Shown in pieces: positions 17,137 through 24,363 of a DNA stretch of 64,000 nt. Location of the stretch: assembly GCF_039528515.1 (NCBI RefSeq), contig NZ_BAAALT010000009.1, forward strand, positions 82,749 through 146,748, in the 5' to 3' direction. A program made the translations under genes and the position numbers. The stretch's first letter is position 1. Each line of letters opens with the position of its first letter. This DNA is from Luedemannella flava. Its GTDB lineage: Bacteria > Actinomycetota > Actinomycetes > Mycobacteriales > Micromonosporaceae. Under the pieces are notes generated by a model. The model made no database searches. It saw only the letters and a list, made by a program, of their open reading frames with translations, and was not told the DNA's origin.

Positions 17137-17456
17137 CGAAGCGAGAACCAGATCCAGTGCCACAGCCAGCCGAGCCAGTGGCCGAGCCAACGGAACACGC
17201 CGACCCGGTTGAGCACCACGCCGATGGTGATGACGAGTCCGACGAGCGCCACCACCGCCGACGCGTACGCGAGGAAGCCAGCGTCGCCGGCGGTGAGGCG
17301 GCGGACCGCATTGATGGCCAGGACCATAAGGATGGCGCAGACGCCGAGGCCCACAAGCCACGGATCGTCGTGGTACCACCCCAGGACGAGGGCCGGGACG
17401 ACCAGTCGACCAGCTTCTCCAGGAAGCGAACCAGCGGTCCCATGCCCCTCCCGCAC
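17133..17456 (-). CDS. small membrane protein, possibly frameshifted near the 5' end
   Basis: A 107-residue frame with three or four hydrophobic segments (LVGLGVCAILMVLAINAV, FLAYASAVVALVGLVITIGV) ending in WLGWLWHWIWFSLR. The frame's own start is GTG 17456, but a far better start is ATG 17443 in another frame, preceded by GGGAGGGGC and giving MGPLVRFLEKLVDW. Joining the two needs one single-base shift near 17390-17400. Either the gene is broken there or the sequence has an error. Coupled to the next small membrane gene. Confidence 0.45.
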   Translation of the reverse strand: MREGHGTAGSLPGEAGRLVVPALVLGWYHDDPWLVGLGVCAILMVLAINAVRRLTAGDAGFLAYASAVVALVGLVITIGVVLNRVGVFRWLGHWLGWLWHWIWFSLR

Positions 17457-17675
17457 CGCGCGCCAGGCTCACCTAACGCTAGCGATCCGGCACTGTGCGG
17501 ATAGCCGTCCATTTCTCCATCGGTCCCGGCCCACGGGTCGGCCGGCAATGGCCGATCGGCGGCGCGGACAAGCGTCATCGCGCGTGGGTCGGTTGAGCGT
17601 GACAGGTCTGGTGGTGCATGACGGCTGGCCGGTCGGAGGAGAGGCAGAAGCCGGGACAACCACTGCAATGTTCGG

Positions 17676-18236
17676 GTGACCGACGAACGTGAGAAGCGCT
17701 GGGCGATGCCCCTGCCGTTCCGGATGCTGGGGTGGGTCGCGGGAGCACTGTCGATGGTGAACCTGGTGCGCGACCTTGACTGGGTATCGCTGAGGGGCAG
17801 TGTGGACCAGTGGGTCGATGCGTACGGCCGGTTTGTGGCCGCCGGCGCTGACCTGCTGTTCGGGTGGATCAAAGTTGGCTGGCTCCACGTGTCCCACATG
17901 GAGGCACACGGCCTGGTGATTGTCGGACTGTTGCTGTCCACTTTCATCAAGGCGGGAGTCACCGAGACCAACGCCCGGGGTCAGGCAGCCACCTTCGGGG
18001 AGGATGTGGTCAAGCCTCTCGGCGCGTTGGGCGTCCCCGCCGTTGCTGCCGCGCTCGTACTGCCTGGCAGTTGGGGCTTCTGGGTTCCCGTCGTGGGCAT
18101 GACGTCGTTCTGTACCCTCGCCTTCTTCATGGGCGCGGAGATGGGCCGAACCTTCAAGGTCGCGGTGCTGACCAACCTCGCCGGCACGCTGGGCATCGCC
18201 GCGCTCGTCGTCCTGCTCGGCTCGGCGCTCCGGTAG
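17676..18236 (+). CDS. predicted membrane protein, family unknown
   Basis: A 186-residue protein from GTG 17676 (ATG 17706 is an alternative). It has about four hydrophobic segments: FRMLGWVAGALSMVNLV, GLVIVGLLLSTFIKAG, LGVPAVAAALVLPGSWGFWVPVV and TNLAGTLGIAALVVLLGSAL. There are several Trp and His residues on the loops. I recognise no catalytic motif. It lies 78 bases upstream of the membrane/GntR operon and could be read with it. Confidence 0.55.
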   Translation: MTDEREKRWAMPLPFRMLGWVAGALSMVNLVRDLDWVSLRGSVDQWVDAYGRFVAAGADLLFGWIKVGWLHVSHMEAHGLVIVGLLLSTFIKAGVTETNARGQAATFGEDVVKPLGALGVPAVAAALVLPGSWGFWVPVVGMTSFCTLAFFMGAEMGRTFKVAVLTNLAGTLGIAALVVLLGSALR

Positions 18237-18268
18237 GTCGTCCCGGGCCGTTGACTTGTCGCAACTAT

Positions 18269-18300
18269 TGTCTCACCATGTTGGGACAAGGCTTGAGACA
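18269..18300 (+). promoter_or_regulatory. candidate GntR operator
   Basis: TGTCTCA (18269-18275) and TGAGACA (18294-18300) form a perfect 7-base inverted repeat 14 bases before the membrane gene whose downstream partner is a GntR regulator. YtrA-type GntR proteins usually repress their own operons from such sites. Binding not shown. Confidence 0.4.
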
Positions 18301-18313
18301 TCGGGAGGCCGTC

Positions 18314-19117
18314 ATGCCGGATGGAGCGGACCTCAAGGTGGCCAGCGCGTGGTTGGCCATGCACGGTCTGGCCGACGCCGAGCCGACGTCGTTGCTGGCG
18401 ACGCGGCTGGCGGTCCGGCGACGGGCGCGGCTGGCCGCCTCCATCCTGCTGGCCGTGTTCATCTGCGCGGTCGCCCTCATCTACGCCAGCGATCGGCCTG
18501 AAGGCGGCGCGGTCGACCGGTCCGGCCCGCGCTGGTCGCTGGTGGCCCTGACGGTGACGGTGGTCGGGTTGGTGCTGGCCCTGGCGCTGCTTGACGGGTG
18601 GGTGCGGCGGGTCGACCGGCGGGCCGGGGCGGCGTTGCCGCGACGGGCGGCCCACCCGGTCCGGCTCGGCTGGCGCGACGTGCTCGGCTGGCCGCGCGTC
18701 GCGCTCGTGGCCGGCACGTTCGCGGGCACGGTGGCGCTGGCGATCGGAGCCATCACCAGGCCGGACGCCACCGCGCGATACGCGGCGGTCGTCCTGCTCA
18801 TCGGGCTGGGCGGGGTCGCGGTCGGCATGGTGGTGCAGTTGCGCCACGTGCTCACGCACCCGGCCGTGGCGGACGACGAGGTCTCGCTGACCGCCGACGT
18901 CATCATGCGGATCGAGGACGCCCGCGAGGTTGCCGTGCCGACCGTGGTGTGGTTGCTGCCGGTCGTGTCGGTCATCGAGTCCGCGCCCGGTTGGTGGACG
19001 GCCGCCTGGCTCACCTTCGTCGTCCTCGGCGTCGCCGGGCTCGCCCTGGTCACCGTGTGGACCGTGCGGACCGGCCAGGTGGCGCGCCTCGTCGCGGGCG
19101 CCCGGGGAACCGAATGA
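18314..19117 (+). CDS. multi-pass membrane protein in GntR operon
   Basis: A 267-residue protein; ATG 18314 has GGGAGG upstream. After a soluble N-terminal 35 residues it shows about six hydrophobic helices, in pairs (LAASILLAVFICAVALIY, LVALTVTVVGLVLALALLD, VALVAGTFAGTVALAIGAI, AVVLLIGLGGVAVGMVV, VVWLLPVVSVIES, WLTFVVLGVAGLALVTVW). No ABC motifs. Its stop overlaps the start of the GntR gene (ATGA), so this is a two-gene operon in which the regulator probably controls the membrane protein. Confidence 0.7.
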   Translation: MPDGADLKVASAWLAMHGLADAEPTSLLATRLAVRRRARLAASILLAVFICAVALIYASDRPEGGAVDRSGPRWSLVALTVTVVGLVLALALLDGWVRRVDRRAGAALPRRAAHPVRLGWRDVLGWPRVALVAGTFAGTVALAIGAITRPDATARYAAVVLLIGLGGVAVGMVVQLRHVLTHPAVADDEVSLTADVIMRIEDAREVAVPTVVWLLPVVSVIESAPGWWTAAWLTFVVLGVAGLALVTVWTVRTGQVARLVAGARGTE

Positions 19118-19473
19118 TCGTTATCGACCCGGCGTCACCCGTGCCGCCGTTCGAGCAGCTCCGTGCGCAGCTCGCCCGGCAGATCCAGGACCGCACGCTG
19201 GCGGTGGGCACCCGGCTGCCGACCATCCGCCGGCTGGCCGCGGACCTGGGTCTGGCCGTCAACACGGTCGGCCGCGCCTACCGGGAGCTGGAGGAGGCGG
19301 GGCTGATCGAGACGCGCGGGGCCGGCGGCTCGTTCGTGGCCGCGGCGGGCGAGCAGGGACGCGAACGGGCACGCGCCGCCGCGGCCGAGTACGCCGCCGT
19401 CGTCGCCAGCATCGGCATCGACACCGACGAGGCCGTCCGCATCGTCCGGGCGGCGCTCACCAGGGGTCGGTGA
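19114..19473 (+). CDS. GntR family transcriptional regulator (YtrA-like)
   Basis: A short GntR regulator of 119 residues. The winged helix is complete (PPFEQLRAQLARQIQDRTLAVGTRLPTIRRLAADLGLAVNTVGRAYRELEEAGLIETRGAGGSFVA); the C-terminal part is only about 40 residues of helix, as in the YtrA subfamily, which lacks a large effector domain. ATGA overlap with the membrane gene upstream. It most likely binds the inverted repeat at 18269-18300. Confidence 0.9.
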   Translation: MIVIDPASPVPPFEQLRAQLARQIQDRTLAVGTRLPTIRRLAADLGLAVNTVGRAYRELEEAGLIETRGAGGSFVAAAGEQGRERARAAAAEYAAVVASIGIDTDEAVRIVRAALTRGR

Positions 19474-19476
19474 CCC

Positions 19477-20316
19477 CTACCGGCGGCTGTCGTAGAGGCA
19501 GCCGGCGGACCGGCCGAGCGCCTTGAGGCCGGCGCGGTCACCCTTGCCGAACACGGCGGGCTTGCGGGTCAGCGTGGGGTACATGATCTCCCACGTGTCC
19601 TTCTGCTTCGGGTGGTCCAGGCCGACGGTGTGGCCGATCTCGTGCATGAGGAGCTGGCCGCGGGTGCCCTGCCAGCCGTACCGCGGCCCGGAGCCGAAGC
19701 CGCCGGAGAGCTTCATGCCGGCGTTGAGGACGGCGTACCCCTCGACGATGCGCGGGGCCTTGGCGCCCCTGCTCGTGTAGGCGCCGACGCTGGAGCCGCC
19801 GCCGATGCCGGCCAGGCCCGTGTCCCTCGCCTTGATCATGGAGCTGTCCCGGCCGGGGCGGGCCCAGGCGATGACCAGCTGCGTGCCCTTCGGGTAGCGG
19901 TCGTTGCGGCCGCCGGGCATGACCCTGGTGGTGCCCTGGTAGGAGAACCTCAGGCCCGTGGCGGCCGCGATGCGGGCGATGGCCGCCTTCGTATCGCTGA
20001 TCGCGCCGGAGGACGCGTATGTCGGGTTGACCCGGTAGCCGATCGTGGCGCACGGGTTCCAGCGCGCCCTGCCCGGAAAGAGGAACCGGTACGCCCGCGC
20101 GTCACCCTTGAGGGTGTTCGTCACCGCGGACGTGGTGGCGGTCGCCGAGGCGGCGCGCTCCGTGGGCCCGGCGTCGGCGTTCGAGGTCGACGGGAGACCG
20201 GACGCGGCCGGCGTGGCGGTGGCGGGCAGGCCGGCCAGCGACGCGGTGACGGCGGTGGCGAGCGTGAGCGACAGGGCGATGCCCCCGAGGCGACGGCGCG
20301 TGAGAGAAGGTCGCAT
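19477..20316 (-). CDS. secreted metzincin-type zinc metalloprotease
   Basis: A 279-residue exported protein with a basic n-region (RPSLTRRR), hydrophobic signal peptide and an Ala/Thr-rich pro-region. The catalytic domain has the long zinc motif HEIGHTVGLDH near residue 228 and a Met-turn IMYP about 15 residues later, the signatures of matrixin-like metzincins. ATG 20316 has GAGGAAG upstream. It probably degrades protein outside the cell. Convergent with the GntR gene, with a 3-base gap. Confidence 0.88.
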   Translation of the reverse strand: MRPSLTRRRLGGIALSLTLATAVTASLAGLPATATPAASGLPSTSNADAGPTERAASATATTSAVTNTLKGDARAYRFLFPGRARWNPCATIGYRVNPTYASSGAISDTKAAIARIAAATGLRFSYQGTTRVMPGGRNDRYPKGTQLVIAWARPGRDSSMIKARDTGLAGIGGGSSVGAYTSRGAKAPRIVEGYAVLNAGMKLSGGFGSGPRYGWQGTRGQLLMHEIGHTVGLDHPKQKDTWEIMYPTLTRKPAVFGKGDRAGLKALGRSAGCLYDSRR

Positions 20317-20430
20317 GCACTTCCTCGGTCTCGGTCTTCTCCGTGCGCGTATCTGATCGGCGGGACGTGACCGGAACTTGAGGAAGACCGTGGCGACGAA
20401 GCGGCACGCGCCGGGGGACATACTGGCGGC

Positions 20431-20895
20431 GTGGAATGGACCAGGACGTTCGGTGCCGAGCGGTACGACGCGGCGCTCGCCGGCTGGCGCTGGCTGGGGC
20501 TCGACGGGCTCACCGCGCAGTTCACGTCGTACTTCGGGGATGTTTTCCTGTCCTCGGCGGACGGCTGGTGGTTCCTCGACACGATCGAGGGCAACCTGAA
20601 GCTGACCTGGCCCACCCGGGAGGCCCTGGAGGTCGACCTGGCGACGGAGGAGGGGCAGAACCGGTACCTGCTGGCGCCGCTCGCCGAGGCGGCCCAGCGA
20701 CGCGGGCTGACCCTCGGGCCGGACCAGGTCTTCGACTTCATGCCGCCGCCGGTCCTGGGCGGGTCCTTCGATGTGGCGAACATCACTGTCGAGGACTTCG
20801 TCATCTCGATCAACATCGCCGGCCAGCTGCACCAGCAGCTGCGCGACCGGCCGCCCGGCACGCCCATCGGCCAGATCACGATCGAGGGGCCGTGA
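20431..20895 (+). CDS. DUF1851 / Tdi1-like immunity family protein
   Basis: A 154-residue cytoplasmic protein. The pattern FTSYFGDVFLSSADGWWFLDTIEGNL, then a loop and QVFDFMPPPVLGGSFDVANITVEDFVISINIAGQLHQQL, is typical of the DUF1851 domain found at the C-terminus of the Tdi1 toxin-immunity group. No toxin or type VI gene is next to it, so it may act alone. The next gene's GTG overlaps its stop, suggesting coupled translation with a GNAT enzyme. Confidence 0.7.
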   Translation: MEWTRTFGAERYDAALAGWRWLGLDGLTAQFTSYFGDVFLSSADGWWFLDTIEGNLKLTWPTREALEVDLATEEGQNRYLLAPLAEAAQRRGLTLGPDQVFDFMPPPVLGGSFDVANITVEDFVISINIAGQLHQQLRDRPPGTPIGQITIEGP

Positions 20896-21407
20896 CGGAG
20901 GCCCGACGGGCCGGGCCGGACGACGCAGCCGAGCTGACCCGGCTGCGGGTGGTCATGTGGGCGGCCATGGACGGCATCGCCCCCGAGATCGGCCCGTGGC
21001 ACGCGGCGACCGTCGACCGGTTCCGCGAGACGCTCGCCGACCCGGACGGCACCTGGGCCGCCTTCGTGATCGACAACCCCGACCAGCGGCCGGGGCTGGT
21101 GTCCTGCGCGGTGGGGACGATCGAGCGACGCCTGCCGAACCCGAACAACCTCACCGGCGACTTCGGCCACATCTTCAACGTGGCCACCGACCCGTCCTAC
21201 CGGCGGCGCGGCTACTCCCGCGCGTGCCTGATCGCGCTGCTCACCTGGTATTCCGAGCGCGGCGTGCCCCGGGTGGAGCTCAACGCGTCCAAGGACGGCG
21301 AGCCGCTCTACCAGCAGCTGGGCTTCGCCCGCACCGGCATCCCCGCGATGCGCTGCTGGGTGCCGCCCCGGCCGGGGGCGGCACCCAGCACCTCAGTGAC
21401 AGTGTGA
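20892..21407 (+). CDS. GNAT family N-acetyltransferase
   Basis: A 171-residue acetyltransferase from GTG 20892. The acetyl-CoA binding motif is VATDPSYRRRGYSRACLIALLTWYSERG (V-x(4)-R-R-x-G-x), and the C-terminal KDGEPLYQQLGFARTG is the usual motif B end. Start overlaps the DUF1851 stop. The last codons form a perfect 15-base hairpin (21355-21389), and the gene overlaps the amine oxidase gene end by 15 bases. Substrate unknown. Confidence 0.85.
   Translation: MTEARRAGPDDAAELTRLRVVMWAAMDGIAPEIGPWHAATVDRFRETLADPDGTWAAFVIDNPDQRPGLVSCAVGTIERRLPNPNNLTGDFGHIFNVATDPSYRRRGYSRACLIALLTWYSERGVPRVELNASKDGEPLYQQLGFARTGIPAMRCWVPPRPGAAPSTSVTV
21355..21389. terminator. terminator hairpin inside coding ends
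   Basis: GCTGGGTGCCGCCCC (21355-21369) pairs perfectly with GGGGCGGCACCCAGC (21375-21389), with a 5-base loop. It lies within the 3' end of the GNAT gene, just past the stop of the convergent amine oxidase, so it could terminate both. Confidence 0.6.
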
Positions 21408-23303
21408 CGTCCGGGCACGGCTGTCGACGCAGTGGTCGGCCGTGCTCTCCGGGACGTCCAGGGTCGGGTTGCGGTCGAAGAAGCCCGCCGGCTTCAGCGT
21501 GAAACCGCACGTGTCGACGGGCATGACCGGCCAGTCCTCCGGGCGCGGGTAGTGGGTGAGCCCGAACGTGTGCCACAGCACCACGTCGCGCCCGTCGAGG
21601 TCGCGGTCGGCGGCCACGTAGGACGGCAGCCCGGCCCCGCCGGCGTGCTGGTTGACGAGGTCACCGGCGGCATAGCGCTCTGCCGGGTCGTACCGCGTGA
21701 TCCAGAGCGCGCGGGTCGCGAACGCCGCACGGCGGGAGATCGAGGCGCTGTCGTCGGCGGCGAGCAGCGGCGACTGCGTCGGATAGAGCGTGTACGCGGT
21801 CGGGTCGCCGAGGCGGTTCGCCCGCTCCGCGCTCGAGATCTGCCACACGCGCCCGACGGAGGCGTCCGCGACCCGCGCCCCGTCAGACTCCCGCCCGATC
21901 CGGCTGATCGACCGGCTGAACGCGTTCCCGTAGGGATTCGACGGCGACACCGGCACCCGGACCAGGTCCACCTCGTCGACCGCGTTGGCCAGCCCGTCGA
22001 CCATCATGTCCAGCCGCGCGCTGAACAGGTGCTGGTGGAAGGGCGCGCCGAGGCCGGGCGCGAGCTGCGTCGCGTACGGCGACCCGGGGATGTAGGACGA
22101 CGTGAACACCACGCCGGTGGCCTTCACCTCGAGCTGGATGGTGCCGTCGAGGTAGAGGTACCAGTAGAAGCCGTAGTCGTAGTTGCCGACCGTCACGAAG
22201 AACGAGATGACGAGGCGCCGTTGGCGGCGGGTCTCGCGGGCCTCGGTGAAGATGTCGGTGTGCTTCCACAGCACGCCGAAGTCCTCCTCGTGCATGCAGA
22301 TCGCGCTCGGGATCCCCCGCGGGTTGCCCTCGCCGTCGGCGAGCACCGCGTCGAAGTAGTGGATCTCGCCGAGGCAGTCGCAGCCGAGCCGCAGCTCGTT
22401 GGCCTGCTGGCCCAGCAGGTACTCCCCGGCGTCGAAGTAGTTCTGCCAGAACCGCACCGGGCTCGGGTCGGCGTAGGGCACGACCATCTCGGCGACCGAC
22501 GCCCGGTAGATGACCGGCCGGTCGTTGATGGAGATCTGGTGCAGCGTGAGGCCCTCGCGGGCGTCGAACCCGATCCGGAACCGCCAGCCCTCCCAGGTGA
22601 CCTCGTCGCCGTGGACGGCGAAGCTGGGGCCCTCGGGCTGGGTGATGCTGATCGGCTTCAAGGTCTGCCGTAGCGGCCCTGGTTGGTCGAAGTTGCCCTC
22701 CTCGGCCGGGATGGGCAGGTCGGCGTGGTCGATGAGCTGGACGACCCGCTTCTCGATGAGGTCCACGTAGGCCACGAGGCCGTCGATCGGGTGCGCCCAG
22801 CAGTGGTCGTCGGGCCGGTTCGCCACGAACGACAGCGCGCGCAGCAGCCGCCGGCCCGTCTCGCCCTTGATGCCGAACTCGCCGGCCGACAGTGGGCACG
22901 GCCGGACCAGGTCGAGGTCGGTGATGCCGCGCCGCTCGACCGCCGCGCGCCAGCCGGGGTCGGCCTTGACGATCTCGTCGACGGCCATGAACTCCTCGAG
23001 CATGATGGGCGGCTGCCCGTCGCGGGCCGGGTCCAGCGCGGTGTCCCGGTCGATCGTCGCGCGGGTCAGCGACGCGACGACGTCGCGCGACGCTCCCGTG
23101 CGGACGTCGAGGAGGATCGCGCGGACCCGCCGGTCGACCGGATCGCCCGGCTTGTGGGCGAGCACGACGTCCTTCGCCGGCTCCTCCAGCGCGAGGTAGG
23201 GAAAGCGGATGTCGGGCCCGGCGAGCCCGTGTTCGGTCAGCAGCGTGCGCGCGGCGACGATCTCGTCGGCGGTGAGGCGGTCCAGGGGGTGTGGGGAAGG
23301 CAT
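21393..23303 (-). CDS. copper amine oxidase (primary-amine oxidase)
   Basis: A 636-residue enzyme that oxidises primary amines to aldehydes, ammonia and H2O2 using copper and self-made topaquinone. The cofactor motif TVGNYDYG (the first Tyr becomes topaquinone, near residue 375), the catalytic base in YFDAGEY (near 289), copper ligands in FHQHLFSARLD (near 421) and the third His in LTHYPRPEDWPVMP (near 581) are all present. No signal peptide is evident. Length fits the bacterial family. Confidence 0.95.
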   Translation of the reverse strand: MPSPHPLDRLTADEIVAARTLLTEHGLAGPDIRFPYLALEEPAKDVVLAHKPGDPVDRRVRAILLDVRTGASRDVVASLTRATIDRDTALDPARDGQPPIMLEEFMAVDEIVKADPGWRAAVERRGITDLDLVRPCPLSAGEFGIKGETGRRLLRALSFVANRPDDHCWAHPIDGLVAYVDLIEKRVVQLIDHADLPIPAEEGNFDQPGPLRQTLKPISITQPEGPSFAVHGDEVTWEGWRFRIGFDAREGLTLHQISINDRPVIYRASVAEMVVPYADPSPVRFWQNYFDAGEYLLGQQANELRLGCDCLGEIHYFDAVLADGEGNPRGIPSAICMHEEDFGVLWKHTDIFTEARETRRQRRLVISFFVTVGNYDYGFYWYLYLDGTIQLEVKATGVVFTSSYIPGSPYATQLAPGLGAPFHQHLFSARLDMMVDGLANAVDEVDLVRVPVSPSNPYGNAFSRSISRIGRESDGARVADASVGRVWQISSAERANRLGDPTAYTLYPTQSPLLAADDSASISRRAAFATRALWITRYDPAERYAAGDLVNQHAGGAGLPSYVAADRDLDGRDVVLWHTFGLTHYPRPEDWPVMPVDTCGFTLKPAGFFDRNPTLDVPESTADHCVDSRARTSHCH

Positions 23304-23344
23304 GCGGGGATTCTCCTAGCCCGCGCCCGCCTGTCCACAGAAGA

Positions 23345-24130
23345 TCAGGGGTGTCTGATCACGCAGCCCGTGCACACCTTCGGCTCCGGCAGGGTGAAGG
23401 CGAGGCAGCAGGTGCGCCGCTTCACGCACAGGCCGGCGCCGGTGGGCGCGGGCTCCAACTGTACGAGGTCGTCCACGTCGAACAGGTCGAGCAGCTCGTG
23501 CGCGGCGTCCAGGGTGGACCCGGGGATGGCGTCCGCGGCCCGCGACAGGCCGTGGGCCACCCCCGAGGCGAGAGAACCCCAGAGGGTACGGGGGCCGAGG
23601 TGCACCCGGTCGCGGAGGCGGTCGAGCAGCGGGGCGAGGTGCGCGTCGATGAGCGAGGCGCGCAGCACGCCGCGCAGCGCCTCCTCGTCCGGCACGACGA
23701 CGACCTCGTCGGTCGGCGTGACGGCGAGCGGGTCGGACGCGAGGATCGCGACCCGCACCTGGGCCAGGCCGGCGGTGAGGAACGGCTGCCGGGGCGACCA
23801 GCGGGCGGCCACCGCGTCGGGCGTCATGAGGGGCACCCGCCGGGCCACCGCGTAGCTGAGCACGGCCGGCAGCGAGACCCAGTAGCTGTAGCACTTCCAG
23901 GCGAGCGCGGCGGCGGCGTGCGGGCTGGCGTGCCAGCGGTTGGCGGCCGAGTCGAGCAGGCCGGGCAGGGCGTCGCCGGAGACGATGCGGCTGGCGCTGA
24001 TCCACCCGAGGTGGACCGACCGCACCCGCACGCCGGGGGCGAGGCCGGCGGTGGTGGGCCCGGTCATCCGCGCGAGGGTGTCGAGCAGCGGGGCGAGCGG
24101 ATCTGCGGTCCGGCTCAGGACGGCGGTCAC
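23345..24130 (-). CDS. FhuF-like (2Fe-2S) ferric-siderophore reductase
   Basis: A 261-residue protein. The C-terminus holds the four-cysteine pattern CVKRRTCCLAF then KVCTGC, the [2Fe-2S] site of FhuF/siderophore-interacting reductases that release iron from siderophores by reduction. GTG 24130 is chosen (GGGAG 5 bases upstream); GTG 24136 is two codons earlier. An iron box (24204-24222) lies upstream, consistent with DtxR/IdeR control. No siderophore genes are in the window. Confidence 0.8.
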   Translation of the reverse strand: MTAVLSRTADPLAPLLDTLARMTGPTTAGLAPGVRVRSVHLGWISASRIVSGDALPGLLDSAANRWHASPHAAAALAWKCYSYWVSLPAVLSYAVARRVPLMTPDAVAARWSPRQPFLTAGLAQVRVAILASDPLAVTPTDEVVVVPDEEALRGVLRASLIDAHLAPLLDRLRDRVHLGPRTLWGSLASGVAHGLSRAADAIPGSTLDAAHELLDLFDVDDLVQLEPAPTGAGLCVKRRTCCLAFTLPEPKVCTGCVIRHP

Positions 24131-24203
24131 GCTCACTCCCTTCCCCCTTTTCGGCGGGCACCAACGGGGGTGCCCCGCGGCCAGACGCAACACACTAGCG
24201 CGT

Positions 24204-24222
24204 TTAGGCAAGCCTAACCAGA
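24204..24222 (-). promoter_or_regulatory. iron box (IdeR/DmdR-type operator)
   Basis: TTAGGCAAGCCTAACCAGA matches 14 of 19 positions of the DtxR/IdeR consensus TTAGGTTAGGCTAACCTAA and includes the palindrome TTAGGC-AA-GCCTAA. It lies about 75 bases upstream of the FhuF-like gene, so iron-loaded IdeR would repress it. Confidence 0.75.
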
Positions 24223-24363
24223 CTAGCTGCCCGTCGGGGGAAGTTCCGGCCCTGTCAAGCATTTTGTCAGAAAAGTGTCGGTCGGCCGGCGGGCATCCTG
24301 ACCCGAGAAACACTTAATACGGTGCCGAGTACCGTTCCCCCTGACCCGGCGAGGTGACCGGCT

